Origin: UBA1046 sp050945515
Lineage (GTDB): Bacteria; Bacillota; Clostridia; Saccharofermentanales; DTU023
Assembly: GCA_050945515.1 (NCBI GenBank)
Contig: JBMNTB010000004.1
Location: forward strand, 1-64,000
DNA length: 64,000 bases
Direction: 5' to 3'
The translations under genes and the position numbers were made by a program. Below, one piece after another: positions 1 to 8,768 of the stretch (position 1 is its first letter; every line of letters starts with the position of its first letter). Below the pieces are notes generated by a model that ran no database searches, had not been told where the DNA came from, and saw only the letters and a list, made by a program, of their open reading frames with translations.

Positions 1-108
1 CAAGGTACAAACGCCTGCTTCTCAACGGGCGGTGCCGTTGGTATGCTCTTTCCTAGAGCAATCTTTACACTTCTTGCTAATAATCAATACCGGCTATTGG
101 GGGCTTGA
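1..108 (+). CDS. possible C-terminal end of an upstream gene (partial)
   Basis: Frame 1 is open from the window edge to a TGA at 106-108, giving 35 residues ending in NQYRLLGA. The composition is protein-like, but nothing identifies a family. A short hairpin (TGCTCT/AGAGCA, about 43-60) lies inside the stretch, so it could equally be the 3' untranslated end or terminator of an upstream gene. The call is weak because the start lies outside the window. Confidence 0.25.
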   Translation, partial: QGTNACFSTGGAVGMLFPRAIFTLLANNQYRLLGA

Positions 109-199
109 CTGATTAGCTGGCTTATATATCTTACCTCAGATATAGTTACTGTTGTTTAAATCACCAGCTGCCGATTTTCTTTCTGTTATCATATACCTG

Positions 200-1348
200 A
201 TGACAAATGATAATGAAAAAATTACTTCTTTCCGGGAACTGGGACTATCCGATTCTACTTTGGATGTACTCTCCAGGATGAACATTACTGTACCCACCTC
301 AGTCCAGCAGCAAGCAATATCTCCCATGATGGGCTGGTACGATGTGATGGCGAAAGCGCCGACCGGAACCGGCAAGACACTGGCTTTCGGTATCCCGATT
401 ATTGAAAATCTCGAGCAACACCGTCGCGCATTGCAGGCATTAATCCTCTCCCCTACCAGAGAATTGGCAATACAGATCGGACAGGATCTGTCTCATCTTG
501 CCATCACCAGGCCATGGATTGAAATAGCTGTCCTATATGGCGGACAGCCGATTCGCACGCAAATCAAAGCCCTTAGGCGCAAACCGCAGATTGCAGTAGC
601 TACGCCGGGGCGCTTAATTGATTTGCTCAGACGCCGCAGTTTGCGACTGGATGAAGTGGAAATTGCTATTTTGGATGAGGCAGATCGGATGCTCGATATG
701 GGCTTTATCAAAGACGTGCGCTTTATCTTGGATAAGATGCCTCGCGTCTCGCAAATCGCCATGTTTTCAGCTACTTTTTCACGCGAGGTGATGGATATTT
801 CATATCTATATCAGCGTGAACCGGTTGAGATTAGAGTCGAAGAAATTGGTCAGGATAAACCTGACATCAAAGAATATCTGCTTCCTGCGAACGGTGCAGA
901 GAGAATAACTGCTATTAAAAAAATCCTCAGTTTGGCTGATGTCAAACGGGGAATCGTCTTCGTCAACATGAAACAGTCAGCAGATATGGTAGTAAAAAAA
1001 TTGCGACGCCTAAAAATCAATGCTGCTGCCATTCACGGCGATATCAGGCAACAGCAAAGAGAAAGAGTCCTCAGCAATTTCCGCAAAGGCAATCTGTGCA
1101 TCTTGGTAGCAACGGATGTGGCCTCACGCGGGCTTGACATCGAGAATGTCGATATTGTCTTCAATTACGATTTGCCCCTGGAAAATGAGAATTATATTCA
1201 CCGTATCGGCCGGACAGGGCGTGCCGGCAAAAGTGGGATAGCTGTCACTTTCCTATCGCCTAGCGGTGAGGACAGGCTCGATACGATCGCTCAAATGACA
1301 GGAGCTGAATTGGAAGAAATAACCGACCTGGATACATTTACCTTCTAA
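200..1348 (+). CDS. DEAD-box ATP-dependent RNA helicase
   Basis: ATP-dependent RNA helicase of the DEAD-box family, a cytoplasmic RNA-remodelling enzyme used in ribosome assembly or mRNA turnover. Counted from the ATG at 200 (382 residues) it shows a Q-motif region, Walker A APTGTGKT at 53-60, PTRELA, TPGR, DEAD at 159-162, SAT at 190-192, and the C-terminal helicase motifs ATDVASRGLD and HRIGRTGR (334-341). It ends soon after the helicase core, so it lacks the basic or RNA-binding tail of DeaD/CsdA and DbpA. A TTG at 152 would add 16 residues; neither start has a good Shine-Dalgarno, and the ATG is chosen because the Q-motif region follows directly. The RNA target is unknown. Confidence 0.9.
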   Translation: MTNDNEKITSFRELGLSDSTLDVLSRMNITVPTSVQQQAISPMMGWYDVMAKAPTGTGKTLAFGIPIIENLEQHRRALQALILSPTRELAIQIGQDLSHLAITRPWIEIAVLYGGQPIRTQIKALRRKPQIAVATPGRLIDLLRRRSLRLDEVEIAILDEADRMLDMGFIKDVRFILDKMPRVSQIAMFSATFSREVMDISYLYQREPVEIRVEEIGQDKPDIKEYLLPANGAERITAIKKILSLADVKRGIVFVNMKQSADMVVKKLRRLKINAAAIHGDIRQQQRERVLSNFRKGNLCILVATDVASRGLDIENVDIVFNYDLPLENENYIHRIGRTGRAGKSGIAVTFLSPSGEDRLDTIAQMTGAELEEITDLDTFTF

Positions 1349-1405
1349 TAGCGTACAATAAAAGTGGAATCCAGGGAAAAGCAATCACTAATTTTGAGGT
1401 AAAAA

Positions 1406-2575
1406 ATGGCTAACAAAAAAATTGTAATCGTCGGCAGTGGAATTGCGGGTGTTTCCGCAGCAGAAGTTGCCCGGAAGAACGACACTGAAGCAGAGATCGT
1501 CATCTATTCTGCCGATACCGATCTCCCATTTTATCGTCTGCGTATAGCTGAAGTATTGAAAGATCCAGCCAATGCTGAGAAGCTCTATCTGCATCCGGCA
1601 AGCTGGTATGAAGAGCGCCGTATCAAGTTGATGCCGGGAGTTAATGTGGTTGGTCTCGACTGTCAGAATCAGAAACTTGCCCTGGATAATAATGATGTAG
1701 TGGCTTGGGACCGCTTGATTTTGGCCTCCGGAAGCAGAAGTTTTATCTTGCCGCTCAAAGGATTTGATCGGGAAAACTGTTTCTCACTCTGGTCGCTGGC
1801 TGATGCCAGAAAATTTGCAGCAGCGATCCGCGAACACAATTTGCAAACATGTGCCATCATCGGCGGCGGTCTGCTCGGATTGGAAGCTGCCTGGCAGCTG
1901 ATTCAAGCCGGACTGAAGGTCAAAATTTTGGAATTTGCACCCAGCTTGATGGCACGGCAGTTAGACCCCCGAGCTTCTGAACTGGTTCGACAATATGTAG
2001 AAAGTCTCGGTATCACCGTTTTATTGTCTGCCGACTCAGAGGAAATTCTCGGTCAGGACAGCACCGGTCCTGTTACAGGAATCGTCCTCAAAGATGGCCG
2101 TTCCGTCGACTGCGACTGTATCCTGATGTCAGTCGGGGTACGGGCCAATACCGAAGTGGCGGCTGAAGCCGGTTTGGATATCGGTCGCCGCATTAAAGTC
2201 AATACTGCGATGGTGACCTCCTGTCCGCAAGTTTTCGCTGCCGGCGATGTCAGCGAAGTAGATGAGGATGGCTTCTGGTTCGGTCTATGGTCAATCTCCA
2301 TGAATCAGGGTAAAATCGCCGGTGCCAATGCCACAGGCGCTCAATTACATTTTGAGAAAGCAGTGCCGCCCTATGTCGTTAATACTCTGAATACCCGCAT
2401 CGTATCACAGGGTGATCTGCCTCAGGAAGAAGGCGCAGGCTACCGCTTTGAGATTACGGAAGATGCTGAAAATTACGGCTACAAAAAGCTGGTTTATAAG
2501 GATGATAAATTAGTCGGCTTCATTTTGCTGGGTGATTATGCTAAAGAAATGGTCAGTCTGCAGAAAAAGCTGTAA
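1406..2575 (+). CDS. FAD/NAD(P)-dependent pyridine nucleotide-disulfide-type oxidoreductase
   Basis: Flavoprotein of 389 residues of the rubredoxin/nitrite-reductase-like pyridine nucleotide oxidoreductase family. It has an N-terminal FAD Rossmann motif VGSGIAG (about 8-14), a second nucleotide-binding motif GGGLLG (about 151-156) for NAD(P)H, and the C-terminal FAD motif FAAGDV. There is no CxxxxC redox disulfide, so it is not a thioredoxin or lipoamide reductase. A likely role is NADH-dependent electron delivery to a small iron or rubredoxin-like carrier, useful for oxygen or peroxide defence in an anaerobe; this role is inferred from family only. GAGG lies 7 bases before the ATG. It sits 57 bp after the helicase and ends before a strong terminator. 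Confidence 0.85.
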   Translation: MANKKIVIVGSGIAGVSAAEVARKNDTEAEIVIYSADTDLPFYRLRIAEVLKDPANAEKLYLHPASWYEERRIKLMPGVNVVGLDCQNQKLALDNNDVVAWDRLILASGSRSFILPLKGFDRENCFSLWSLADARKFAAAIREHNLQTCAIIGGGLLGLEAAWQLIQAGLKVKILEFAPSLMARQLDPRASELVRQYVESLGITVLLSADSEEILGQDSTGPVTGIVLKDGRSVDCDCILMSVGVRANTEVAAEAGLDIGRRIKVNTAMVTSCPQVFAAGDVSEVDEDGFWFGLWSISMNQGKIAGANATGAQLHFEKAVPPYVVNTLNTRIVSQGDLPQEEGAGYRFEITEDAENYGYKKLVYKDDKLVGFILLGDYAKEMVSLQKKL

Positions 2576-2613
2576 GGATACTTTATTTGCAGTTTGAAAC
2601 GTAAAATCGCAAT

Positions 2614-2645
2614 AATAAGGGAGCTGGCAGCTCCCTTATTTTTCC
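2614..2645 (+). terminator. Rho-independent terminator after the flavoprotein gene
   Basis: A perfect 12-bp stem, AATAAGGGAGCT (2614-2625) and AGCTCCCTTATT (2629-2640), with a GGC loop and a T-rich run after it. It lies about 40 bp past the flavoprotein stop and between convergent genes. Confidence 0.85.
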
Positions 2646-2730
2646 TTTTTCCCGATAACTATGGAAAAAAACTTTCGTTGTTAATTATTTCCTGTTACTT
2701 ACCCTCGCCGATATAAATCAAAACAACGAA

Positions 2731-4131
2731 TTAATGGCTGATCTTGGGATTTCTGAACCAATCTTCTTTCCAATACAACCATAATTCCAGTGGCAACAAT
2801 AAGGCATTTGAGGCCAGCATAGCAATCCAAATTCCCGTCGCTCCCAGACTAGTAAAATTCTGGAAGATAAGCAAGAGTGGCAGACGCAGACCCCATAGCC
2901 TCATAATTGATAACAAGGCGGCATAGCGATGATAGCCGGCGCCGACAAAAATCCCGGAAAAGGTATGAAAATAACCCATTACAGGCAACATAGCGATTAG
3001 GTAATACACATACTCCAGTGCCAAAGACCACACCTGTTCAGCATCCGCCCCCGCTTCACCGATAAAAAGATTTAATAGAGGATATCGAATTAGCACCAAC
3101 AAGACACCGCTTATGACTGTAATTATAGTGACCGACTTAAAGGCGGTCTTGTTAAATTTCTTAACTCTTTCACCTTGTTCCGCACCGAGATTTTGTCCAA
3201 CAATCGGGGTCATAGCGCTGCCAAGTCCTTGGACAGGTTGCAGTAGCAAACCGCTGACGCGATTGACCGCTGCATAAGCGGCCAGAGTAGTCTGACCATA
3301 AGACACCACAATACTATTCATTAAAGTAAAACCAAGCGCTGCGCTACTTTGACCCAAAGCGGTAGGAAAACCCACAGTAACCAATTCCCGAAATTTTCTG
3401 CCGGATAGCTTGACTTTAATTAATCGGAGTTGAATCTCATTATCTGCAGACCGTATAGCGCCAAGACCCAACACCACACGCAAAAACTGTGACAGAACCG
3501 TCGCCCAGGCTGCGCCGGCAATACCCATATTAAGTCCTTTAATGCCAATTAAAGGCACTGTATCAAAAATAAACAGAGGATCTAAAACCACATTCACAAC
3601 TGAAGCAATTAGGCTGATTTGTGTCATGATCCTGGTTTTGCCCTGGGAGCCTAGGATCGCATAGAAAGACAAATAGATCATCTCAAAAAAGAAACCTACC
3701 ATGATAATGGAAAAATAAGTGATTGACCTCTCCGCCAATAAGCCTGTGGCACCCATCCAGCCAATGATATTAGGTGCCAGTAAAACTGCCAGAATACTGA
3801 AAATCAAGCCCACAACAAAGCAAAAATAAAAAACATGAGTTGCATAGGATCTGGCTTTCTCCAATTCTTCAGCCCCTATAAGCTGTGAGATGATCGAGAT
3901 CCCGGCCATAGCAATACCCATGCCCAGAGAAATAAAAAGGAAATGCGGAGGCCAGATGAATGATGTGGCTGAAAAATCCACCAATGACAATTGCGCCAAC
4001 CATAATCCGTCCGCTAAATTATAGAGCGAAGTGATCACATTGTTGATCATGAGCGGAATTGCAATCGCAAAAAGAACCTGATGTACAGGTCCGTTCAAAA
4101 TATCTATTTTTTTATTCTCTGCTTTTTGCAT
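2731..4131 (-). CDS. MATE family efflux transporter
   Basis: Multidrug and toxic compound extrusion transporter of 466 residues, in the cytoplasmic membrane, normally exporting drugs or metabolites by Na+ or H+ antiport. The sequence shows about 12 hydrophobic segments in two similar halves, the usual N-terminal pattern (PLMINNVITSLYNLADGLWL) and repeated PxxGQ-like turns such as VGFPTALGQSS and PIVGQNLGA, which are typical of the DinF/NorM-like Clostridial branch. Length is normal. It is convergent with the flavoprotein gene and is followed upstream by another exporter on the same strand. Substrate unknown. Confidence 0.9.
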   Translation of the reverse strand: MQKAENKKIDILNGPVHQVLFAIAIPLMINNVITSLYNLADGLWLAQLSLVDFSATSFIWPPHFLFISLGMGIAMAGISIISQLIGAEELEKARSYATHVFYFCFVVGLIFSILAVLLAPNIIGWMGATGLLAERSITYFSIIMVGFFFEMIYLSFYAILGSQGKTRIMTQISLIASVVNVVLDPLFIFDTVPLIGIKGLNMGIAGAAWATVLSQFLRVVLGLGAIRSADNEIQLRLIKVKLSGRKFRELVTVGFPTALGQSSAALGFTLMNSIVVSYGQTTLAAYAAVNRVSGLLLQPVQGLGSAMTPIVGQNLGAEQGERVKKFNKTAFKSVTIITVISGVLLVLIRYPLLNLFIGEAGADAEQVWSLALEYVYYLIAMLPVMGYFHTFSGIFVGAGYHRYAALLSIMRLWGLRLPLLLIFQNFTSLGATGIWIAMLASNALLLPLELWLYWKEDWFRNPKISH

Positions 4132-4279
4132 CCAATATCTAAACTAAATCAAATCAATGTTTCTACTGTATCAATTGCGGTTGAGCGAATGCAAGCCCCC
4201 GGATAACTATTATCCCAGACAGTGCTCTTAAGTAATCTTTGACACATTGTTCTCATAATCCTACTAACCATCATGTCAC

Positions 4280-5497
4280 TTAAGCTTTAGCTCTTCCGGT
4301 CAAAAATAAAAACAACAATAGCGCCAGCACAACCGGCGCGATAGACCAGAGGAACATTTTGCTGTATCCAAAAGCCGCAGCCACATTCCCCAGCAATATG
4401 GAACCAACACCGATACCACTATCAAAGGCCGTAAAAAAAGTAGAATTGGCAGCGCCCAGTCGGTCCCTAGGTGCCTCAGAAACTGCCATTGCCTGCAAGC
4501 TGGTCTGAGCAGCGCCAAAACCCACCCCATAAGCGGCTCCGGATACAAGAAGTAAACTTAATGTCGATGTCTGTGCCAGCACCGACATAGAAAAAATAAT
4601 ACTCAGCAAACCGGGAATAATAGCATAGCCATAGTTAAAGCGGTCAACTACCATACCAAAGACCGGCCTTGAGACCACTAGGGCAATCGCCATCACCGTA
4701 AAAAACATACCTCCATTGGCAATGCCACGCTCGATCGCATAGAGGGCCAGAAAACTATTTACGACGCCATAAGTAATCGTGACAAAAAAGATAATAATTG
4801 AGGGTCGGATCGCAGTCTTCTCGAACAGAGCTGCTTTTTTTATTGGCTGATCTTGTTGTTCGATCCGGCGATATTTGAGAGCAAAAGAGAACACAAGCCC
4901 TAAAAGCAGCAGTCCCGATGACAGCAAAGAAGCTGCCTGGAAACTGCATTTAGCAATAATATAAAGACCTATACTCGGAGAAATAGCCATTGCCACATTG
5001 CTGGCCAGTGTGAAATAACCCATACCCTCGCCAAAACGGCTGACCGGTATTATGTCAGTAGCTATCGTGTTGGCAGCGGTATTTAACGCTCCCCAACCAA
5101 ATCCGTGAATAAATCTAAAAAATAAAATCAGGGCAACTGTCGATAGCCAGGTATATGATGCCGTAATAGCAATAAAGACCAGCAAGCCGGACAGAAAGAT
5201 GCCCTTTCTGCCCAGTCGATCCAGCCCAACACCGATGAACGGTCTAATCAGCAAGGTGGCAATTGTGAAGACACCATTGACCCAGCCGACCATATTATCC
5301 CCTGCCCCTAAATTTTTGATATGGACAGGCAAAGTGGGCGTAATGAGCTGGAAACCAAAGAAGATCAATAGATTAATAAAGGTAATCAAGATGAACTGTC
5401 TGGTCCAGAGCCGATCCCTAGCCTGGCCGCTTGTACTTTTACTTTTAGATATTTTCTGTCCGAATTGAATCACCCTCCTGATGTGCCTACTTAACAT
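4280..5497 (-). CDS. MFS transporter (drug/metabolite exporter type)
   Basis: Major facilitator superfamily permease of 405 residues with about 12 membrane segments. The loop between helices 2 and 3 carries the family motif in the form GVGLDRLGRKGIFLSG, and a related copy, GMVVDRFNYGYA, opens the second half. The N-terminus has about 35 hydrophilic basic residues before the first helix. The annotated ATG has its purine-rich AGGGAG almost touching it, so a start further inside (for example the GTG at about codon 9) is possible. Substrate not predictable; the MATE exporter lies downstream on the same strand. Confidence 0.85.
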   Translation of the reverse strand: MLSRHIRRVIQFGQKISKSKSTSGQARDRLWTRQFILITFINLLIFFGFQLITPTLPVHIKNLGAGDNMVGWVNGVFTIATLLIRPFIGVGLDRLGRKGIFLSGLLVFIAITASYTWLSTVALILFFRFIHGFGWGALNTAANTIATDIIPVSRFGEGMGYFTLASNVAMAISPSIGLYIIAKCSFQAASLLSSGLLLLGLVFSFALKYRRIEQQDQPIKKAALFEKTAIRPSIIIFFVTITYGVVNSFLALYAIERGIANGGMFFTVMAIALVVSRPVFGMVVDRFNYGYAIIPGLLSIIFSMSVLAQTSTLSLLLVSGAAYGVGFGAAQTSLQAMAVSEAPRDRLGAANSTFFTAFDSGIGVGSILLGNVAAAFGYSKMFLWSIAPVVLALLLFLFLTGRAKA

Positions 5498-5605
5498 CTC
5501 CCTTTATTGACAATTACGATATTATCCTCTAACTCTCAACTATTTGCCAATTGCTAAAAATACACCAACGATCTTGCAACTATCTAAAAAGTGCCACGCC
5601 CGGAA

Positions 5606-5645
5606 TATTTAGAAAGAGGACTACCGGCCGCAACCGATAATCCTC
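5606..5645 (-). terminator. Rho-independent terminator of the alcohol dehydrogenase gene
   Basis: On the minus strand, GAGGATTATCGG and CCGGTAGTCCTC form a 12-bp stem (plus positions 5634-5645 and 5616-5627) with two G-U pairs that exist only in minus-strand RNA. It is followed by TTTCT, so the stem favours minus-strand transcription coming from the dehydrogenase. Confidence 0.6.
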
Positions 5646-5671
5646 TTGATACTTGATAATAGTTTGCATTA

Positions 5672-5699
5672 ATTAGGGAACAACAGATAGTTCCCTAAT
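5672..5699 (-). terminator. second hairpin just after the alcohol dehydrogenase stop
   Basis: ATTAGGGAAC (5672-5681) and GTTCCCTAAT (5690-5699) form a perfect 10-bp stem with an 8-base loop, 12 bases past the stop codon. No clear U-run follows, so it may act as an mRNA-stabilising 3' stem with the real terminator further on. Confidence 0.4.
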
Positions 5700-5710
5700 G
5701 ACGAAAATTT

Positions 5711-6664
5711 TTAGTCGTAGAGGGCTACCAGACGTCCCGTCACTTTATTATCTTCCAGCATCTGGATTCCCTCAGGAATCTGATCAAAGGTGATTGTCGT
5801 GATCATCGGATTGACCTGACCTTTACTGATCATATCATTGACATCGATCACATCCTGTAAGGTGCCGCCATTGCTGCCAACCAGTGTAGTTTGCTTGGTA
5901 ATCATAGGTGTAACATCAATTGTTGTTGTCAGCACACCCATACCGACCAGTACCACTCTGCCCTGGAAAGCTACCGCTTTTAGAGCTTCGCGGGTTGTGA
6001 CATCGAAGCCTGCAAAGTCAACAATAACCTCAGGCTCAAACTGAGCTAGATCTTTAACATCAGAAAATACACCTGCTGCACCGAGCTTCTTCGCTAATTC
6101 ACGAGCATTGGCGCTGGTATCAGCTGCATAGACCGTGGCTCCCTTGTTGACTGCTGCTTCCAGCGCAATCATGCCCAAACCGCCGATACCGACCATACCG
6201 ACTGTCATGCCCTTTTCTATGCCGCCTTTAACGAAAGCTGCATGATAAGAAGTCATTCCGGCATCAGTGCTCGCTGCTGCCTGTGCAAAGGTCACATTAT
6301 CGGGTATATGGGCCAAATCAGCGGCAGGAGCCAGCACTTTGGTTCCAAAGCCACCGTCATAGGCATAGCCGGGAGCACCGGCGCCGCTCGGTCCCGTCGG
6401 ACAGACAGCCACTTTGTCACCAACCTTAAAATCTGTGACACCCTCACCAACTTCACTGATGATACCGGCGATTTCATGACCCATGATTACGGGCAGTTCG
6501 CCCATCAGAGCAAGCCAGCCCGGATCTCTCAAGACGCCGACATCTGAATGACACAGACCCGCCGCCTTCACATCGATTACGACTTTGCCGGGAACTGCCT
6601 TAGGATCAGGCTTCTCCACCAACTCCAATGGCTTATTCGTACCTACAAATTGCCAACCTTTCAT
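5711..6664 (-). CDS. zinc-type alcohol dehydrogenase, short form lacking the structural zinc site
   Basis: Medium-chain dehydrogenase/reductase of 317 residues, oxidising or reducing alcohols/aldehydes with NAD(P). Catalytic-zinc candidates are visible: Cys38 in GLCHSDV, His63-Glu64 in MGHEIAG, and an Asp in STDAGMTSYHA where many members have Cys. The Rossmann motif GIGGLG follows. The usual four-cysteine structural zinc lobe (about residues 95-115) is replaced by a short Gly/Pro/Ala loop with a single Cys, which explains why the protein is about 25-30 residues shorter than usual. GGAGGT precedes the ATG, and a TATAAT-like box lies at 6710-6715 (minus). It stands alone between terminators and the grd cluster. 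Substrate unknown. Confidence 0.85.
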   Translation of the reverse strand: MKGWQFVGTNKPLELVEKPDPKAVPGKVVIDVKAAGLCHSDVGVLRDPGWLALMGELPVIMGHEIAGIISEVGEGVTDFKVGDKVAVCPTGPSGAGAPGYAYDGGFGTKVLAPAADLAHIPDNVTFAQAAASTDAGMTSYHAAFVKGGIEKGMTVGMVGIGGLGMIALEAAVNKGATVYAADTSANARELAKKLGAAGVFSDVKDLAQFEPEVIVDFAGFDVTTREALKAVAFQGRVVLVGMGVLTTTIDVTPMITKQTTLVGSNGGTLQDVIDVNDMISKGQVNPMITTITFDQIPEGIQMLEDNKVTGRLVALYD

Positions 6665-7028
6665 TATAAAACCTCCAAAAATATTATTTACAGTTTTAAA
6701 CCGTTATATATTATACTATAATTTAGTTATAAAACCTAATCGCACCAATCTCTAGAAAAGCTCTAGAAAAGCCTAATTGTACCAGCCTCTTTTTAACCCA
6801 CCCCACACTAACAGTTCCCCTTATTTGCAGTCAAGGAAAAGGAAGACATAATTAAGCCGAAGTAAAATTAACTGAGGAAAGTTCTGTGCTTAAATACGAA
6901 TTTGCTGTTTTTTGTAACTATTTTAAGTTAATATATTCTTACAGTAATCTAAAAGATTTTTAACAATGGTCTGATCCGGAACTATCCTCTCGTTTTTCGT
7001 TTTTGTTCTTATTATTTAGAGGTGTTTT
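6665..7028. other. 364-bp AT-rich gap between divergent alcohol dehydrogenase and grdX
   Basis: No coding region is supported. The gap must hold the promoters of both divergent genes. It contains a perfect tandem 11-bp repeat, CTCTAGAAAAG (6750-6760 and 6761-6771), flanked by two related blocks starting CCTAATCGCACC (6735) and CCTAATTGTACC (6772). I cannot assign a convincing -35/-10 pair for grdX. Confidence 0.5.
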
Positions 7029-7421
7029 GTGAATAAACTGATTGTGACAAACAATTCACTGGTATTTGAGAAATATAGCAACCATTGTGATGTGATTTAT
7101 CTTAAGGGTGCCGGCTATCTGGATGTACTCTATGCCGTAAGAGACAGGATTCATCTGTCGTATGTGCTTTTAACCCATCCCCTGGCAGGCAGTTTGAAAC
7201 CAAATCAGACACCCTATAAGAGCATTATTATCACTCGAGGAGAAGCCGGTATAGACACTGACAGTGTTGTCTTAATTGAAAATAGCATTGCGGCTGCGCA
7301 AAAATTTTTGCAAGATCGCAAGACTCCTTCTTGGAGCGAAAAAATTCTCAGCGATTTCAGGACAGTTGATTTATCATTAATGGAGAATGCAATGCAGAAA
7401 AGGTCATTCAATTCAATATAA
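7029..7421 (+). CDS. grdX: GrdX family protein
   Basis: Small cytoplasmic protein of 130 residues matching the GrdX family, found at the start of glycine/sarcosine/betaine reductase operons; its biochemical role is unknown. Recognised by length, the opening (MNKLIVTNNSLVFEKY), an internal LTHPLAGSLKPNQTPYKS block and its position directly before grdE and grdB. The start is GTG at 7029 with AGAGGTG a few bases upstream. The 50-bp gap to grdE and shared strand suggest one transcript. Confidence 0.85.
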   Translation: MNKLIVTNNSLVFEKYSNHCDVIYLKGAGYLDVLYAVRDRIHLSYVLLTHPLAGSLKPNQTPYKSIIITRGEAGIDTDSVVLIENSIAAAQKFLQDRKTPSWSEKILSDFRTVDLSLMENAMQKRSFNSI

Positions 7422-7471
7422 GTAATAATGGTCTTTTCTTAAATAATCTAGAGGAAAGGGAGGTGAAAATA

Positions 7472-8758
7472 GTGAAGCTGGAATTAGGGAAAATCCTGAT
7501 TCAAGATGTTCAATTCGGCGCTAAGACTGAAGTTGTAGACAGAACGCTGTTCGTGAACAAAGAGGAAATCATCGAACTTGTTTTGGAAGACGACAGGCTG
7601 ATCGGCGCCGATGTTGAACTGGCACGACCCGGTGAATCAGTCCGCATAGCTCCGGTCAAAGATGTAATCGAACCCCGGGTCAAAGTAACAGGAGGCGGTG
7701 CACTATTCCCCGGCATGATCAACAAAGTCGAACAGGTTGGCAGCGGCAGAACCCATGCTTTGGTAGGGGCAACGGTCATCACCTGCGGTCGGATTGTCGG
7801 CTTCCAAGAGGGTCTGATTGACATGTCCGGGCCGGCAGCCAAGTACTGTCCGTTTTCCGAAACAAATAATGTCGTTTTGGTAATTGAACCTGCAGATAAT
7901 CTGGAGACTCATGATTACGAAACTGCAGGCAGGCTGGCCGGGTTGAAAGTTGCTGCCTATATCGGCGAAGCAGGGAAAAATATCGAGCCGGATGAAGTTG
8001 TCGTCTATGAGACGAAGCCCCTGCTGGAGCAGGCCTTGCAATATCCTGATCTGCCCAAGATCGGATATGTCCACATGCTTCAATCGCAGGGACTGCTGCA
8101 TGACACCTATTATTACGGTGTCGATGCCAAGCAGCTGGTTCCCACCTTTATGTACCCGACAGAGATCATGGACGGTGCTATTGTGAGCGGTAACTGCGTA
8201 GCACCTTGCGACAAAGTTACTACTTTCCATCATCTGAACAATCCCATTATCGAAGATCTATTCGCAAGACACGGCAAAGATCTCAATTTTATGGGTGTTA
8301 TCCTGACGAACGAAAATGTCTTTTTAGCAGACAAAGACAGATCCTCGGATATGACAGCTAAGCTCTGTGAATTCTTCGGTTTCGAAGGAGTTATTATTTC
8401 TGAGGAGGGCTATGGCAATCCCGATACCGACTTAATGATGAACTGTCAGAAAGTCAGTCAAAAAGGTATCAAGGTGGTATTAATCACTGATGAATTCCCC
8501 GGCAGAGACGGCAAATCGCAATCTCTGGCCGATACCGTTGACGAAGCCGACGCACTGGTCTCTTGCGGCAACGGCAATGTAATTATTAATTTCCCGCCCA
8601 TGGAAAAAGTCATTGGCACATTGGATTTTGTTGAGACTATGATCGGTGGCTATGAAGGAAGTCTGAAGCCGGACGGCAGTATTGAAGCCGAGCTGCAGAT
8701 TGTCATTGCCTCTACTATTGCCAATGGCTACAACAAGCTAGCCGCCAGAGGGCATTAA
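7472..8758 (+). CDS. grdE: glycine/sarcosine/betaine reductase component B, alpha/beta proprotein (GrdE type)
   Basis: Proprotein of the substrate-specific component B of the Stickland reductases, which bind the amine substrate through a carbonyl group and hand a carboxymethyl unit to selenoprotein A. The family self-cleaves before a Cys that becomes the pyruvoyl group. With the GTG at 7472 as start, the Cys of SGNCVAPCDK falls at residue 242, the position reported for the Clostridium sticklandii enzyme. That supports this start over the GTG at 7463, as does AGGGAGG 6-7 bases upstream. The protein is 428 residues. Genes for selenoprotein A and component C (grdA, grdC, grdD) are not in the window, so glycine, sarcosine or betaine as substrate cannot be decided. 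Confidence 0.9.
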   Translation: MKLELGKILIQDVQFGAKTEVVDRTLFVNKEEIIELVLEDDRLIGADVELARPGESVRIAPVKDVIEPRVKVTGGGALFPGMINKVEQVGSGRTHALVGATVITCGRIVGFQEGLIDMSGPAAKYCPFSETNNVVLVIEPADNLETHDYETAGRLAGLKVAAYIGEAGKNIEPDEVVVYETKPLLEQALQYPDLPKIGYVHMLQSQGLLHDTYYYGVDAKQLVPTFMYPTEIMDGAIVSGNCVAPCDKVTTFHHLNNPIIEDLFARHGKDLNFMGVILTNENVFLADKDRSSDMTAKLCEFFGFEGVIISEEGYGNPDTDLMMNCQKVSQKGIKVVLITDEFPGRDGKSQSLADTVDEADALVSCGNGNVIINFPPMEKVIGTLDFVETMIGGYEGSLKPDGSIEAELQIVIASTIANGYNKLAARGH

Positions 8759-8768
8759 GGAGCGCAGT

